In this document: positions 15,848 through 23,797 of the stretch, piece after piece | Position numbering within the stretch: position 1 is the first letter of the stretch | Layout: the number at the start of each line of letters is the position of its first letter | From: an uncultured Parvularculaceae bacterium | GTDB lineage: Bacteria; Pseudomonadota; Alphaproteobacteria; Caulobacterales; Parvularculaceae | Length of the DNA: 39,468 bases | NCBI GenBank assembly: GCA_938010655.1 | Contig: CALLVA010000174.1 | Span: forward strand, 1 to 39,468 | Direction of reading: 5' to 3' | Made by a program: the position numbers and the translations under genes | The notes under the pieces: generated by a model | Seen by the model: only the letters and a program-made list of their open reading frames with translations | The model's database searches: none | What the model was told of the DNA's origin: nothing

Positions 15848-17796
15848 TATTGATCCTGAGACGTTGCTTTTGAATCTGCTTCTGCCTCTTGAAGACGCTT
15901 TGGTTTTGCCGTGTCGGGCAATCCATTTTTGAGTTTGTCTTCAACCGAAGCTCTTAGCTTATCGTCCGGTTCAAAATCTAAAACGCGCTCCCATTCATAA
16001 GCCGCTTCTGTTTTCCGACCGAGCATCCAATAAATATCGCCCAAATGATCCGTAATGGTCGCGTCATTTGGCTCCATCGTGACCGCTTGTTCAATATAGC
16101 CTCGGGCCTCTTCCAGATTACCCAATTGATAATGCGCCCAACCAATAGAATCGACAATCGCGCCGCTATCTGGCCGAAGCTCCAAAGCTTTTTCAAGCAT
16201 CGCAAAAGCTTCATCAAGATTCTGACCGTTTTCAGCCCAGCTATAGCCGAGATAATTCAGCACCATTGCTTCATCCGGCTCAAGCTCAACCGCTTTTTGC
16301 AAATCCGAAATGCCGGCTTCAAATTGATCAGCTTGAATAAAGCCTGCGCCGCGCTGAAAATATTGCCGCCAAAGATAAACACTATTGCGTTCTGCACTGC
16401 CATATTTTTCAGAACGTTCAATCATCTTTGTGCTGAGCGCATTTGCGGCATCATATTCTTCATTTTGTTGCAACAAATCGACCAGATACATATTGGCATC
16501 TACGCCAAGGGGATCATTCTTGGCAAAATTCCGCAACTTTTCTGCCGCACGATCTGGTTGTTTCATGTCGGTATAGGCATTTGCTGTGGACATGGCAGCA
16601 TATTCATATCGCGTAGACGCCGGGCTTGTATTGGCAAATTGGGCAATCGCTTCTTCTGGCAATTCATAATCGACATAGACCAATCCAATCAGATAATCCG
16701 CTTCCGTCAGGTCATCGTCCAGATGATTGGCCAATTGCGCAAAGGCTAATGGCATATTAAGCGCAGCAGGCACATTGCGGAATCCGGCTCGCGCCGCATT
16801 GGCGCGTTCTGTTGTGGCTTGCTGATATCCTGCCCACCCAAATTGTACGAGCGCATGCGCGGCGCCTTGCTTGCCCGTCATAATGCTACGGGGCTTATCG
16901 GCTTTCGCGGCTTTGATTAATTCGCGGCCTTCGCCTTCAATCGGCTTGCCAAGGCGCACAAGGCCCAACCGCCCGGCCCGGGCCATACCGCCTGTTTGAC
17001 CAACCATCCGCTGATACATATCAAGCGCTTCGCCATCCTCGCCATGACGCTCTAAAAATTTGGCGTATAATACGAGGTCCAGTTCGTTGGTATAAGGCGT
17101 AATGATTTTTTTCCAGGTCTCCCGCGCCTCTTTAATGTCGCCGACCTCTTCCAATAAGAGCGCCCTATGGAGATTATCAAATCCGGTAAAGTGATCTTTT
17201 GGATCGCGGTCCAATTCTGCTAAAGCTGCTTTTGCGCCAACCGCATCTCGCAGCGCCCAAACCCGCACAAGTCGACCAACAGATTTGGTGAAAACTGTGT
17301 CCAATTCCTTTTCCAGAGTCTCAACAGCAAGCGTCGCTTCCCCGGTGGCAAGTTGATCCACAGCCACTGTGATGCGCGGCAAAGTCTCATCAGGCGCGCG
17401 GCGTTGCAGCGCTTCCAAGGCCGCAGCGACAGACGGTGTCCCTTCTAATTTTTCGGGCAAGACCGGGGGCGACTGCACATTCGGTAAAAGCAATTGATCC
17501 GCATGGCGCCGGGCTTCTTTGATATCCCCAGAAGCAAGAGCATAGAAAAAAGCACGGCTCACAACACCGGACTCGATCGGCGCAACTTTTGCGGCTTTCA
17601 CATATTCATCTGCCGCCAACCCAAGCTGTCTTTGACGCGACGCAAAACGCGCTTTCAAATAGGCCCCAGTTGCTGTCTCTGCTGGTTCGGCACTGACAAC
17701 ACGGAACCGATCCAGCGGTGCGCTGACAGAACTACAAGCCGATAATAAAGCGAACGCAACGAGAGACGCTGACATTTTGGGGGAGAAAAGTTTCAA
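15847..17796 (-). CDS. TPR-repeat lipoprotein
   Basis: A 649-residue envelope protein. The N-terminus KLFSPKMSASLVAFALLSACSS is a lipoprotein signal with lipobox LSAC, lipidated at Cys21. The mature part is helical, and clear tetratricopeptide repeats occupy about 490-625 (LNYLGYSWAENGQNLDEA, VDSIGWAHYQLGNLEEAR, TDHLGDIYWMLGRKTEAA), with weaker repeats before. TPRs act as protein-binding scaffolds; no partner can be named. The start is TTG: AGGA lies about ten bases upstream, while the next in-frame ATG (residue 8) has no ribosome binding site. It precedes ispE in a two-gene unit. The leader carries a small inverted repeat (ATAGTTAT-ACG-ATGACTAT, 17823-17841). Confidence 0.88.
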   Translation of the reverse strand: MKLFSPKMSASLVAFALLSACSSVSAPLDRFRVVSAEPAETATGAYLKARFASRQRQLGLAADEYVKAAKVAPIESGVVSRAFFYALASGDIKEARRHADQLLLPNVQSPPVLPEKLEGTPSVAAALEALQRRAPDETLPRITVAVDQLATGEATLAVETLEKELDTVFTKSVGRLVRVWALRDAVGAKAALAELDRDPKDHFTGFDNLHRALLLEEVGDIKEARETWKKIITPYTNELDLVLYAKFLERHGEDGEALDMYQRMVGQTGGMARAGRLGLVRLGKPIEGEGRELIKAAKADKPRSIMTGKQGAAHALVQFGWAGYQQATTERANAARAGFRNVPAALNMPLAFAQLANHLDDDLTEADYLIGLVYVDYELPEEAIAQFANTSPASTRYEYAAMSTANAYTDMKQPDRAAEKLRNFAKNDPLGVDANMYLVDLLQQNEEYDAANALSTKMIERSEKYGSAERNSVYLWRQYFQRGAGFIQADQFEAGISDLQKAVELEPDEAMVLNYLGYSWAENGQNLDEAFAMLEKALELRPDSGAIVDSIGWAHYQLGNLEEARGYIEQAVTMEPNDATITDHLGDIYWMLGRKTEAAYEWERVLDFEPDDKLRASVEDKLKNGLPDTAKPKRLQEAEADSKATSQDQ

Positions 17797-17930
17797 GAGA
17801 CGGCATCCTGGTTTGATGAAAAATAGTTATACGATGACTATAGGGGTCTGAAACACCTAGCAAAAGGTAAACAGGCACCAATAATCGTTACATTATGATC
17901 AGACGCCCCCAAAAAGAGCAAGACACATCT

Positions 17931-18443
17931 CTAGGACGAAGAAGCTGCGCCAAATTGTCGTTGCAGGCGAACCACTGCTTCATCCAGACTGGACAAAAAG
18001 CGCGACCGATCCTGCTTTGAAAAAGGCGGCGGCCCGCCAATCTGGTCCCCGCCAGAGCGTAAATCAGCCATGATGGCGCGGGTCGCCAAGGCGCTGCCGA
18101 TCATATCATCGGTAAAAGCCTGCCCATTTGATTTCAGCACCAAGGCCCCCGCTTTCAAACATCTATCCGCCAACGGGATATCCGCTGTGATCACAATGCT
18201 GGCGGGGGTCGCCTGTTCCGCAATCCAATCATCCGCCGCATCAAAACCATCGCTCACCACGACCATTTCCAACAAGGCGTGACGCGGAATACGCAGATAC
18301 ATATTCGCCACAAGTTTGACGGGTACATTATACCGCCAAGCAACCTTGTAGACTTCTTCTTTAACCGGGCAGGCATCAGCATCCACCAAAATGGTGACAA
18401 TTGGCGGGGATGTCGTGGATAAAGGCGGCGACGCATCACTCAT
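17931..18443 (-). CDS. YaiI/YqxD family protein (UPF0178)
   Basis: A 170-residue cytoplasmic protein of the UPF0178 family, whose fold is PIN-nuclease-like but whose biological role is not established. Typical segments are [44 protein letters not shown] and the tail [15 protein letters not shown]. The Asp residues in the first three segments could form an acidic metal-binding centre, as in PIN domains (inference). TGAGGATTGAGCA before the ATG is a good ribosome binding site. It is divergent from the desaturase gene, sharing a 140-base control region. Confidence 0.9.
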   Translation of the reverse strand: MSDASPPLSTTSPPIVTILVDADACPVKEEVYKVAWRYNVPVKLVANMYLRIPRHALLEMVVVSDGFDAADDWIAEQATPASIVITADIPLADRCLKAGALVLKSNGQAFTDDMIGSALATRAIMADLRSGGDQIGGPPPFSKQDRSRFLSSLDEAVVRLQRQFGAASSS

Positions 18444-18583
18444 TGCTCAATCCTCATAAAACGTTAACCTTTCTTCGGGGAAAAGTAGTTATAGAGATAG
18501 TGTCCTTAAAAGCTGTATCAAAGCAGCACACCATTTTGGTCAACATGACCGCAGTACCGGTTTATAGAATACAGGGTATCCAC

Positions 18584-19660
18584 ATGAATTATATGCCAAA
18601 AAACATCGCAGATAACGACTCAGCAAAAAAAGCGACACCCACCACCCCGCCCAAAACGGCGCGGGACTGGATGATACTGCTCTCAAAATATCGTATGCCG
18701 AAACATCGTCGCAGCTTTTTTGAACTAGCAGTCACAGCTCTGCCCTTTTTTGCGCTTTGGGCTGCTGCCGTGGCGGCGCTTGAAATCAGCCCGTTTTTGA
18801 CCTTGGCTTTATGTGTGCCGGCAGCAATGTTTTTGATCCGTTTGTTTACGATCCAGCATGATTGCGGGCATGGCGCTTTTTTCCGCGATAAACAGCTTAA
18901 TGATTGGGTGGGCCGCGCGATTGGGGTGCTGACCCTGACGCCTTATGATGTTTGGAAAAAATCCCATTCCATCCACCATGCCTCTTCTGGCAATTTAGAC
19001 AAACGCGGCACAGGCGATATTCATACTCTCACCGTGAAAGAATATAATGCCCTGCCGATGCTTAAACGATTTGGTTATCAACTGTTCCGCAACCCGGTTG
19101 TGCTTTTCCTGATTGGGCCCATCATCGTCTTCTTCTTTCAACAACGCATTCCAATGGAATTTTTGAAAACAGGCGGCTGGCGCGCATGGATGAGCGCCAT
19201 GGGCACAAATGTTGCCGCTGGCGGCATTATTACCCTGATCATTTGGCAGCTTGGTTTCCTGGCGTTTCTTCTGGTCTATGTCCCCATTGTCGCCATTGCC
19301 GCATCGATTGGCGTTTGGTTATTTTATGTCCAGCACCAGTTTGAAGAAACACAATGGGCCAAAAGTGATGAATGGGACATGCAAGAGGCTGCCCTTCACG
19401 GGAGTTCTTTTTATGTCTTGCCACAGCCATTGCAGTGGATGACAGCGAATATTGGCATTCACCACATTCACCACCTCAATAGCCGGATCCCGTTTTACCG
19501 CTTGCCTCAAGTCCTGAAGGATCATCCGACATTGGCGACCATAAATCGCCTGACCCTTTGGGAAAGTTTCAAAACGATCAATCTGCATCTGTGGGATGAA
19601 GGGCAGCGCCGATTGGTGACATTTAAAGAAGCAAGAGCTTTGAGACTCGCCTCGGCTTAA
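18584..19660 (+). CDS. Membrane fatty acid desaturase (three-His-box)
   Basis: A 358-residue di-iron membrane desaturase that introduces a double bond into an acyl chain, probably of membrane lipids. The three histidine boxes are HDCGHGAFF, HSIHH (KKSHSIHHASS) and HHIHH (GIHHIHHLNSR). Four to six hydrophobic helices surround them. The tracked ORF begins at 18401 but its first 61 codons overlap the divergent yaiI-like gene and its leader, so I place the start at ATG 18584 (MNYMPKN), preceded by a weak AGGG; ATG 18545 or 18593 are alternatives. Substrate and bond position cannot be read from sequence. The gene ends just before a strong terminator. Confidence 0.88.
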   Translation: MNYMPKNIADNDSAKKATPTTPPKTARDWMILLSKYRMPKHRRSFFELAVTALPFFALWAAAVAALEISPFLTLALCVPAAMFLIRLFTIQHDCGHGAFFRDKQLNDWVGRAIGVLTLTPYDVWKKSHSIHHASSGNLDKRGTGDIHTLTVKEYNALPMLKRFGYQLFRNPVVLFLIGPIIVFFFQQRIPMEFLKTGGWRAWMSAMGTNVAAGGIITLIIWQLGFLAFLLVYVPIVAIAASIGVWLFYVQHQFEETQWAKSDEWDMQEAALHGSSFYVLPQPLQWMTANIGIHHIHHLNSRIPFYRLPQVLKDHPTLATINRLTLWESFKTINLHLWDEGQRRLVTFKEARALRLASA

Positions 19661-19685
19661 CCGTTTACCCTTTTTCAAAAGCAAA

Positions 19686-19717
19686 GCCGCCCTCGAAAGT
19701 TCGAGGGCGGCTTTTTT
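19686..19717. terminator. Strong bidirectional intrinsic terminator
   Basis: A 12-bp perfect inverted repeat, GCCGCCCTCGAA (19686-19697) and TTCGAGGGCGGC (19700-19711), followed by TTTTTT. It lies between the convergent desaturase and MscS-like genes. The central bases must open to make a loop, leaving a GC-rich stem of about 9-10 bp. Confidence 0.93.
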
Positions 19718-19739
19718 AATCTACACTGCTTTAGACAGC

Positions 19740-20972
19740 TTACTTCTTCGCACGCCAGTCTTCGAGCACTTTGTGAGCCGTTTCGCGACCACCGATCCCG
19801 AAGGCCAAGCCAGCGGCTAGCGCGGCAGCAGCCATGGACAGACCAAAGGCTAGGAACACAATGTCATCACCAAGACCCATTTCACGAAGACCCATCGCAG
19901 AAACAAGAATGATAATCCCGTATTGTGCGATCGTCGCCATAAGCTCTGATTGAGCGCCGCCACTTTGACGGATCAAGTTTGAGACAAAGCGGGCAACGAA
20001 GATGCCGACGAGAATGAACACAGCACCAAGCAAGATGCGGCCAGCAATTTCCAATACGCTATTCAGAATAAGCGAGATTTGCTCAAACTGAAGAAGCTTT
20101 GTGGCTTCGATCAATCCAAACACGATGATCAAGACCATCACACCATTGGCAACCATGTTAGTGGCTGAAAAGGAGGAAGCCGAAACAGCTTGCTTGCTGT
20201 CTTTCACATTATCCATCGCAGCAGAAGTGGCTGAGAATCCGAAGGATGACCAAATATTGTCAAACCCGGTTGCGGCCAAAACACTCGCAATAATCGACTT
20301 CGCCGCTTTACCAATCAGGAAAGCCAACAATAAGACGACACTCGCAGCAAAGATATTTGGAATTGCTGCCATTACACGTTGCAACATTTCTGTTGCTGGC
20401 GTTGTCACGGCATCGATTGCAAGCGTATCAAGACCCGCAATCACAGAAGGGATCAAGATCAACGCAAAAACAACCATACCAACAGCTTTCGCGATTGCAG
20501 GGCCTTTGACGACATCGCCCATACCGCCCTTTGCCGCAGCAACATCAATCGGTGCTGCTTCAAGCAAGCTCTGAATAGCCCGCTTGGCAATTGTCGCGAT
20601 CAACGCACCAATACCGATAATAAAGGCGGCACCAATGATACGTGGCAGATAGGAAAGGACCGTATTGATCATATTTTCCAACGGACGCGCAGCTTCACTT
20701 AAGTTTAGCTTTGCCAAAATCATCGGCAATGCGACCAAAATAATGATCCAGAAAATCGCTTTACCTAACGAATTGCCCAGCATTTTGCGGTCTTTTACGG
20801 CTTGTGGTGTTCTTTTTTCGCCTTTTTTTGCGCCTACTCTTTGAACGCCTTTGCGGACAGCCATAGAGGCAATTTTCGCGATAATATAGGCGACAATCCC
20901 GATCAGGACTGCAGCAGCAAGGTCTGGCAAAAACGCTAATGTATCTTGCCATAGATTTTCTAATTGTTGCAT
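19740..20972 (-). CDS. MscS-like membrane protein with repeated conserved TM helices
   Basis: A 410-residue inner-membrane protein with about nine hydrophobic segments. Four share a conserved-TM-helix pattern: LPDLAAAVLIGIVAYIIAKI, LPRIIGAAFIIGIGALIATI, IPNIFAASVVLLLAFLIGKA and AGRILLGAVFILVGIFVARF. Near the C-terminus, FGLSMAAAALAAGLAFGIGG resembles the Ala/Gly-rich pore helix TM3 of MscS. The chain then ends within about 15 residues, so the cytoplasmic beta and alpha-beta domains of MscS are missing. Such proteins are annotated as mechanosensitive-channel-like, but channel activity is not established from sequence. GAGAGA precedes the ATG. The upstream region has a 24-base near-palindrome. 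Confidence 0.8.
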   Translation of the reverse strand: MQQLENLWQDTLAFLPDLAAAVLIGIVAYIIAKIASMAVRKGVQRVGAKKGEKRTPQAVKDRKMLGNSLGKAIFWIIILVALPMILAKLNLSEAARPLENMINTVLSYLPRIIGAAFIIGIGALIATIAKRAIQSLLEAAPIDVAAAKGGMGDVVKGPAIAKAVGMVVFALILIPSVIAGLDTLAIDAVTTPATEMLQRVMAAIPNIFAASVVLLLAFLIGKAAKSIIASVLAATGFDNIWSSFGFSATSAAMDNVKDSKQAVSASSFSATNMVANGVMVLIIVFGLIEATKLLQFEQISLILNSVLEIAGRILLGAVFILVGIFVARFVSNLIRQSGGAQSELMATIAQYGIIILVSAMGLREMGLGDDIVFLAFGLSMAAAALAAGLAFGIGGRETAHKVLEDWRAKK

Positions 20973-21274
20973 TGATCTCTCATTTGGTCCGATGTTGAAA
21001 TATCTGATACCCGAGTGGACCCCTCAATCCCGGAATATCAGCGAAGTTTGAGTTCATCTCTTATCGAGAAATATCCATATCTCTCGAAAGTTCCCAAAAA
21101 GACTGGAAATCGACTAACTTAAAACCGCTACTAGATGAGACGGCGTCAGGATCAACGTTGCTTAAAACACAGGCGCAACGACAATCTTCACGTCGATGAA
21201 CCAGAGTTAACAAATATTCATGCCATTGGCAAGTGTTTTTGCGGACTACCTGTCAAGTTATTGAAATAAATACC
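20973..21274. promoter_or_regulatory. Intergenic region with a 24-base near-palindrome
   Basis: About 300 bases without a gene, upstream of the MscS-like gene. TCGAGAAATAT (21064-21074), CC, ATATCTCTCGA (21077-21087) is an inverted repeat with one mismatch in 11 pairs. On the minus strand the mismatch becomes a G.U wobble, so it can also form an RNA hairpin in the leader of the downstream gene, about 92 bases before its ATG. It could instead be an operator for a dimeric regulator. Nothing else stands out. Confidence 0.4.
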
Positions 21275-21916
21275 TTAAAAACGGCTATCTGTTTGCCCAA
21301 ATGGTAAATATCGGTAATGGCCGGTCACGGGCCAGCTAAAAAGCACGGGCTCTAATTGTGGGGTTCCAGCTATATGATGAACGATCATCGGTTGACCATT
21401 AGGGGCTTTCTGCGAGGAGACGATGCCGATATGGGGAATGAAGCGACCGCCTTTTGGGCCCACATTCCACGTCACCAAATCCCCCACCTGATAATCCGCA
21501 GCATTTTGCGTCACGCGCAGGGATTGGCCATTGCGTTTAAAAAACACCCGCAAATTCGGCACTCGCCGATGATCAATATTGCTGTCAGGCCGAGACAAAC
21601 CCCAATTTTTCGGATAGGCGGCAAAGTCTTTTTTCATGTCTTCATGAACACGGGATTGTAAATCTATTCCCACACCCCGATAGGCTCGAATGATCACATC
21701 CGTACACACGCCTTGAGTTTCGGGGACATCTCCAAACGGATAATCCAAGCGGACATAAGCTCCGTTATACAAACGGTCTGGACGCAGATTATCGAGAGCG
21801 GCGTCGGCGAGGCGTTGATTCAAAGGCGCGTCTTGCGCCGATGCAGGGGCGAGCAGCATGATCATGCTCAGCATACAGACCCAAAGAAGCGAAAATTTTT
21901 GGCGATAATGAGTCAA
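21275..21916 (-). CDS. Exported DUF1287 protein (NlpC/P60-like)
   Basis: A secreted DUF1287 protein; the family resembles NlpC/P60 cysteine hydrolases, though its substrate is unknown. The core contains the candidate nucleophile in TQGVCTDVIIRAYRG, and histidines in FIPHIGIVSS and VHHIAGT. The family signature RPDSNIDHRRVPNL is present. I choose the TTG at 21916 as start: AGAAGGG lies five bases before it, whereas the tracked TTG at 21952 has no such site. The resulting 213-residue protein begins with a Sec signal (HYRQKFSLLWVCMLSMIMLLAPASA, cleaved before QDA). Likely periplasmic. It follows the nfeD-like gene by 90 bases and could be part of the same transcript. Confidence 0.85.
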   Translation of the reverse strand: MTHYRQKFSLLWVCMLSMIMLLAPASAQDAPLNQRLADAALDNLRPDRLYNGAYVRLDYPFGDVPETQGVCTDVIIRAYRGVGIDLQSRVHEDMKKDFAAYPKNWGLSRPDSNIDHRRVPNLRVFFKRNGQSLRVTQNAADYQVGDLVTWNVGPKGGRFIPHIGIVSSQKAPNGQPMIVHHIAGTPQLEPVLFSWPVTGHYRYLPFGQTDSRF

Positions 21917-22006
21917 AGAAAACCCTTCTGGCAATTTGCATGTGCATTCCAATGATACGCCATGACGCCGCCAAAAGGGCTAAATTTTTTGTAAATTATC
22001 AGACAG

Positions 22007-22480
22007 CTATGAAACTGGTGCTACGACCAGAACTGTTCCTTTCACTTCTCTAATTTCCAATGCCGCTCCCTTAAGCACACTAAGTGCAGGGTCCGCCTCG
22101 GCAGACCATACTGTATCGCCTAAGCGGACGCGGCCTGTACCACCAGAAAAGTCTTCATCCGCCACAACGCGCTTGCCCACTTTTTGAGCGCCCCGCTCAT
22201 TGAGGTTCACTTTATCCGTCTTCTCATTGTTCACCCAGGCTTTGGCATAAGGGGTCGCAAAAATCGTCAGTAAAATTGTGATCCCGGCAAACAGAAATAA
22301 TTGCAGCTGCCAATTCCCATCAAAGGGCCCAAGGTCGAAAAACCCAGTGATAAAGGCCGCGACAGCAGGCCACAAAATATAAGTCGTGCCCGTCACAATT
22401 TCACCGATCAGCAAAACGGTTCCCAACACCCACCAATACCAAAACGGCATTTCAGCCATCATTGTTATAAAACTATCCAT
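22007..22480 (-). CDS. NfeD-family membrane protein
   Basis: A 157-residue NfeD-type protein: two or three hydrophobic helices in residues 10-75 (YWWVLGTVLLIGEIV, LFLFAGITILLTIF), then a soluble OB-fold domain (about 95-157; SGGTGRVRLGDTVWSAEAD is typical). NfeD proteins partner with SPFH proteins, and the SPFH gene lies 74 bases upstream on the same strand. GGAGGGATC directly before the ATG is a strong ribosome binding site. The pair probably organises or scaffolds membrane microdomains. No serine-protease domain is present, so this is the short form. Confidence 0.88.
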   Translation of the reverse strand: MDSFITMMAEMPFWYWWVLGTVLLIGEIVTGTTYILWPAVAAFITGFFDLGPFDGNWQLQLFLFAGITILLTIFATPYAKAWVNNEKTDKVNLNERGAQKVGKRVVADEDFSGGTGRVRLGDTVWSAEADPALSVLKGAALEIREVKGTVLVVAPVS

Positions 22481-22500
22481 GATCCCTCCAAAACTTTGAT

Positions 22501-22533
22501 GGATTGGCCCTCTTATCTTTTGAGGACCAATCC
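22501..22533 (-). other. Hairpin between the SPFH and nfeD genes
   Basis: GGATTGGCCCTC (22501-22512) and GAGGACCAATCC (22522-22533) form a 12-bp stem with a 9-base loop. Read as minus-strand RNA, the single odd pair is a G.U wobble; as plus-strand RNA it is a C-A mismatch. This favours a role in the SPFH-nfeD message. There is no T-run, so processing, stability or expression balance is more likely than termination. Confidence 0.5.
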
Positions 22534-22554
22534 CAATATTGAGCTAACCTACAT

Positions 22555-23535
22555 TTAAGCGCGCGGCACAGATGTGGTCGGCTTTGGCGGATTGTCTTTA
22601 AAGACTTCTTGCGTGATTTGTCCCAAGCCCCCAAGAGAGCCAACCAAGCCGGACATTTCCGCCGGGACAATCACCATTTTTTGCTGTGGTGATAATGCCA
22701 ATTTTTCAAAGGCTGTCACATATTGCTGCGCAACAAAATAGTTGATCGCTTGCACATCCCCTTTGGCAATCGCTTCAGACACCATCGCGGTCGCTTTTGC
22801 TTCAGCTTCCGCCTCGCGTTCGCGCGCTTCGGCATCCCGGAAAGCCGCTTCTTTATCACCTTCAGCTTCAAGAATACGCGCTGCTTTATCCCCTTGCGCA
22901 GAAAGGATCGCAGATTGCTTTTCCCCTTCAGAGCGCAAAATCGCAGATTGTTTTTCGCCTTCTGCCGTCAAAATTTCGGCCCGTTTCAATCGCTCAGCCT
23001 TCATTTGCCGTGCCATAGCTTCCGTAATATCGCTTGGCGGGGAAAGATCTTTAATTTCCACTCGTGTCACTTTGACACCCCAAGGGTTCGTCGCCGCATC
23101 AATCACGCGCAAGAGGCGTTCATTGATTTCGTCTCTATTTGAAAGGGTTTCGTCCAAATCCAAAGAACCGATCACGGTTCTAACATTGGTCATCGCCAAA
23201 TTGGTGATCGCCCGGTTCAAGTCTGAAACTTCATAGGCCGCTGCTGCCGCATCCATAATTTGGATAAAAGCCACCGCATCCGCAAACACCATGGCGTTGT
23301 CTCTTGTGATCACTTCTTGGGACGGAATATCGATCACTTGCTCCATCATATTTAATTTGCGACCCACTTTATCAACAAAAGGGACAAGCAAATGCAGGCC
23401 GGGCTTGAGGGTTTTCGTATATCGACCAAACCGCTCCACAGTGAATTGAAACCCCTGGGGGACAACTTTGATGGTCGAGCCAACAATAAAGAGCCCTAAA
23501 GCCACAACAATGAGTGCAAAAAAACCTAATTCCAT
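22555..23535 (-). CDS. SPFH/band 7 (paraslipin/QmcA-type) membrane protein
   Basis: A 326-residue stomatin-like protein. An N-terminal membrane helix (3-20) is followed by the SPFH domain (about 22-180: VPQGFQFTVERFGRYTKTLKPG, PWGVKVTRVEIKDLSPP). A long Ala/Glu-rich coiled coil comes next (about 180-260, with EGEKQSAILRSEGEKQSAIL repeats), then the LSPQQKMVIVPAEMSG-type tail. It probably forms large oligomers that define membrane domains and interacts with the NfeD-like protein encoded downstream. AAGGGAATAGATT precedes the ATG. QmcA is the closest E. coli type, but orthology is not proven here. Confidence 0.9.
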   Translation of the reverse strand: MELGFFALIVVALGLFIVGSTIKVVPQGFQFTVERFGRYTKTLKPGLHLLVPFVDKVGRKLNMMEQVIDIPSQEVITRDNAMVFADAVAFIQIMDAAAAAYEVSDLNRAITNLAMTNVRTVIGSLDLDETLSNRDEINERLLRVIDAATNPWGVKVTRVEIKDLSPPSDITEAMARQMKAERLKRAEILTAEGEKQSAILRSEGEKQSAILSAQGDKAARILEAEGDKEAAFRDAEAREREAEAEAKATAMVSEAIAKGDVQAINYFVAQQYVTAFEKLALSPQQKMVIVPAEMSGLVGSLGGLGQITQEVFKDNPPKPTTSVPRA

Positions 23536-23745
23536 AATCTATTCCCTTCTTTTCTCTATTTTTCTTATATCGTGACGAAAAGATAAATTTTCGAGACTTG
23601 AAAATTGCCGCCTTCATACCGTGGAGGGCAAAAAGGGCTGATTTGTAGAAATTTGCGTTAGAATTTGCCCCGTCATGGTTAATGATCCATGAAATTTTGG
23701 GTTTTGGGCGCCATCCGCGCCAGTTTGGCGCATGGTTGCAATGTG

Positions 23746-23760
23746 TTAACAGCAGGTTAA
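23746..23760 (+). promoter_or_regulatory. CtrA-like binding site
   Basis: TTAA (23746-23749), seven bases (CAGCAGG), TTAA (23757-23760) exactly matches the spacing of the CtrA box known from Caulobacter and relatives. It lies about 37 bases before the ATG of the 651-residue protein, a position compatible with promoter control. Just upstream, GCGCCA-GTT-TGGCGC (23717-23731) forms a small hairpin. A single box can occur by chance, so the regulatory role is inferred. Confidence 0.45.
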
Positions 23761-23797
23761 ACTAAGCATATTGGGACGATAATGCAGGGTTGGGATC

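Noticed and set aside
16045-16749. 234-residue ORF antisense to the TPR lipoprotein gene
   Set aside because: Long, but Ile/Arg/Phe-rich and fully inside a TPR gene with a lipobox and repeats.
18401-18583. N-terminal extension of the desaturase ORF
   Set aside because: It overlaps the start of the divergent yaiI-like gene and lacks family similarity; the internal ATG is more plausible.
20101-20574. 157-residue ORF antisense to the MscS-like gene
   Set aside because: Ala/Thr/Ile-rich mirror of membrane-helix codons, no start signal.
22742-23236. 164-residue ORF antisense to the SPFH gene
   Set aside because: Ser/Arg/Ala-rich shadow of the coiled-coil repeats.
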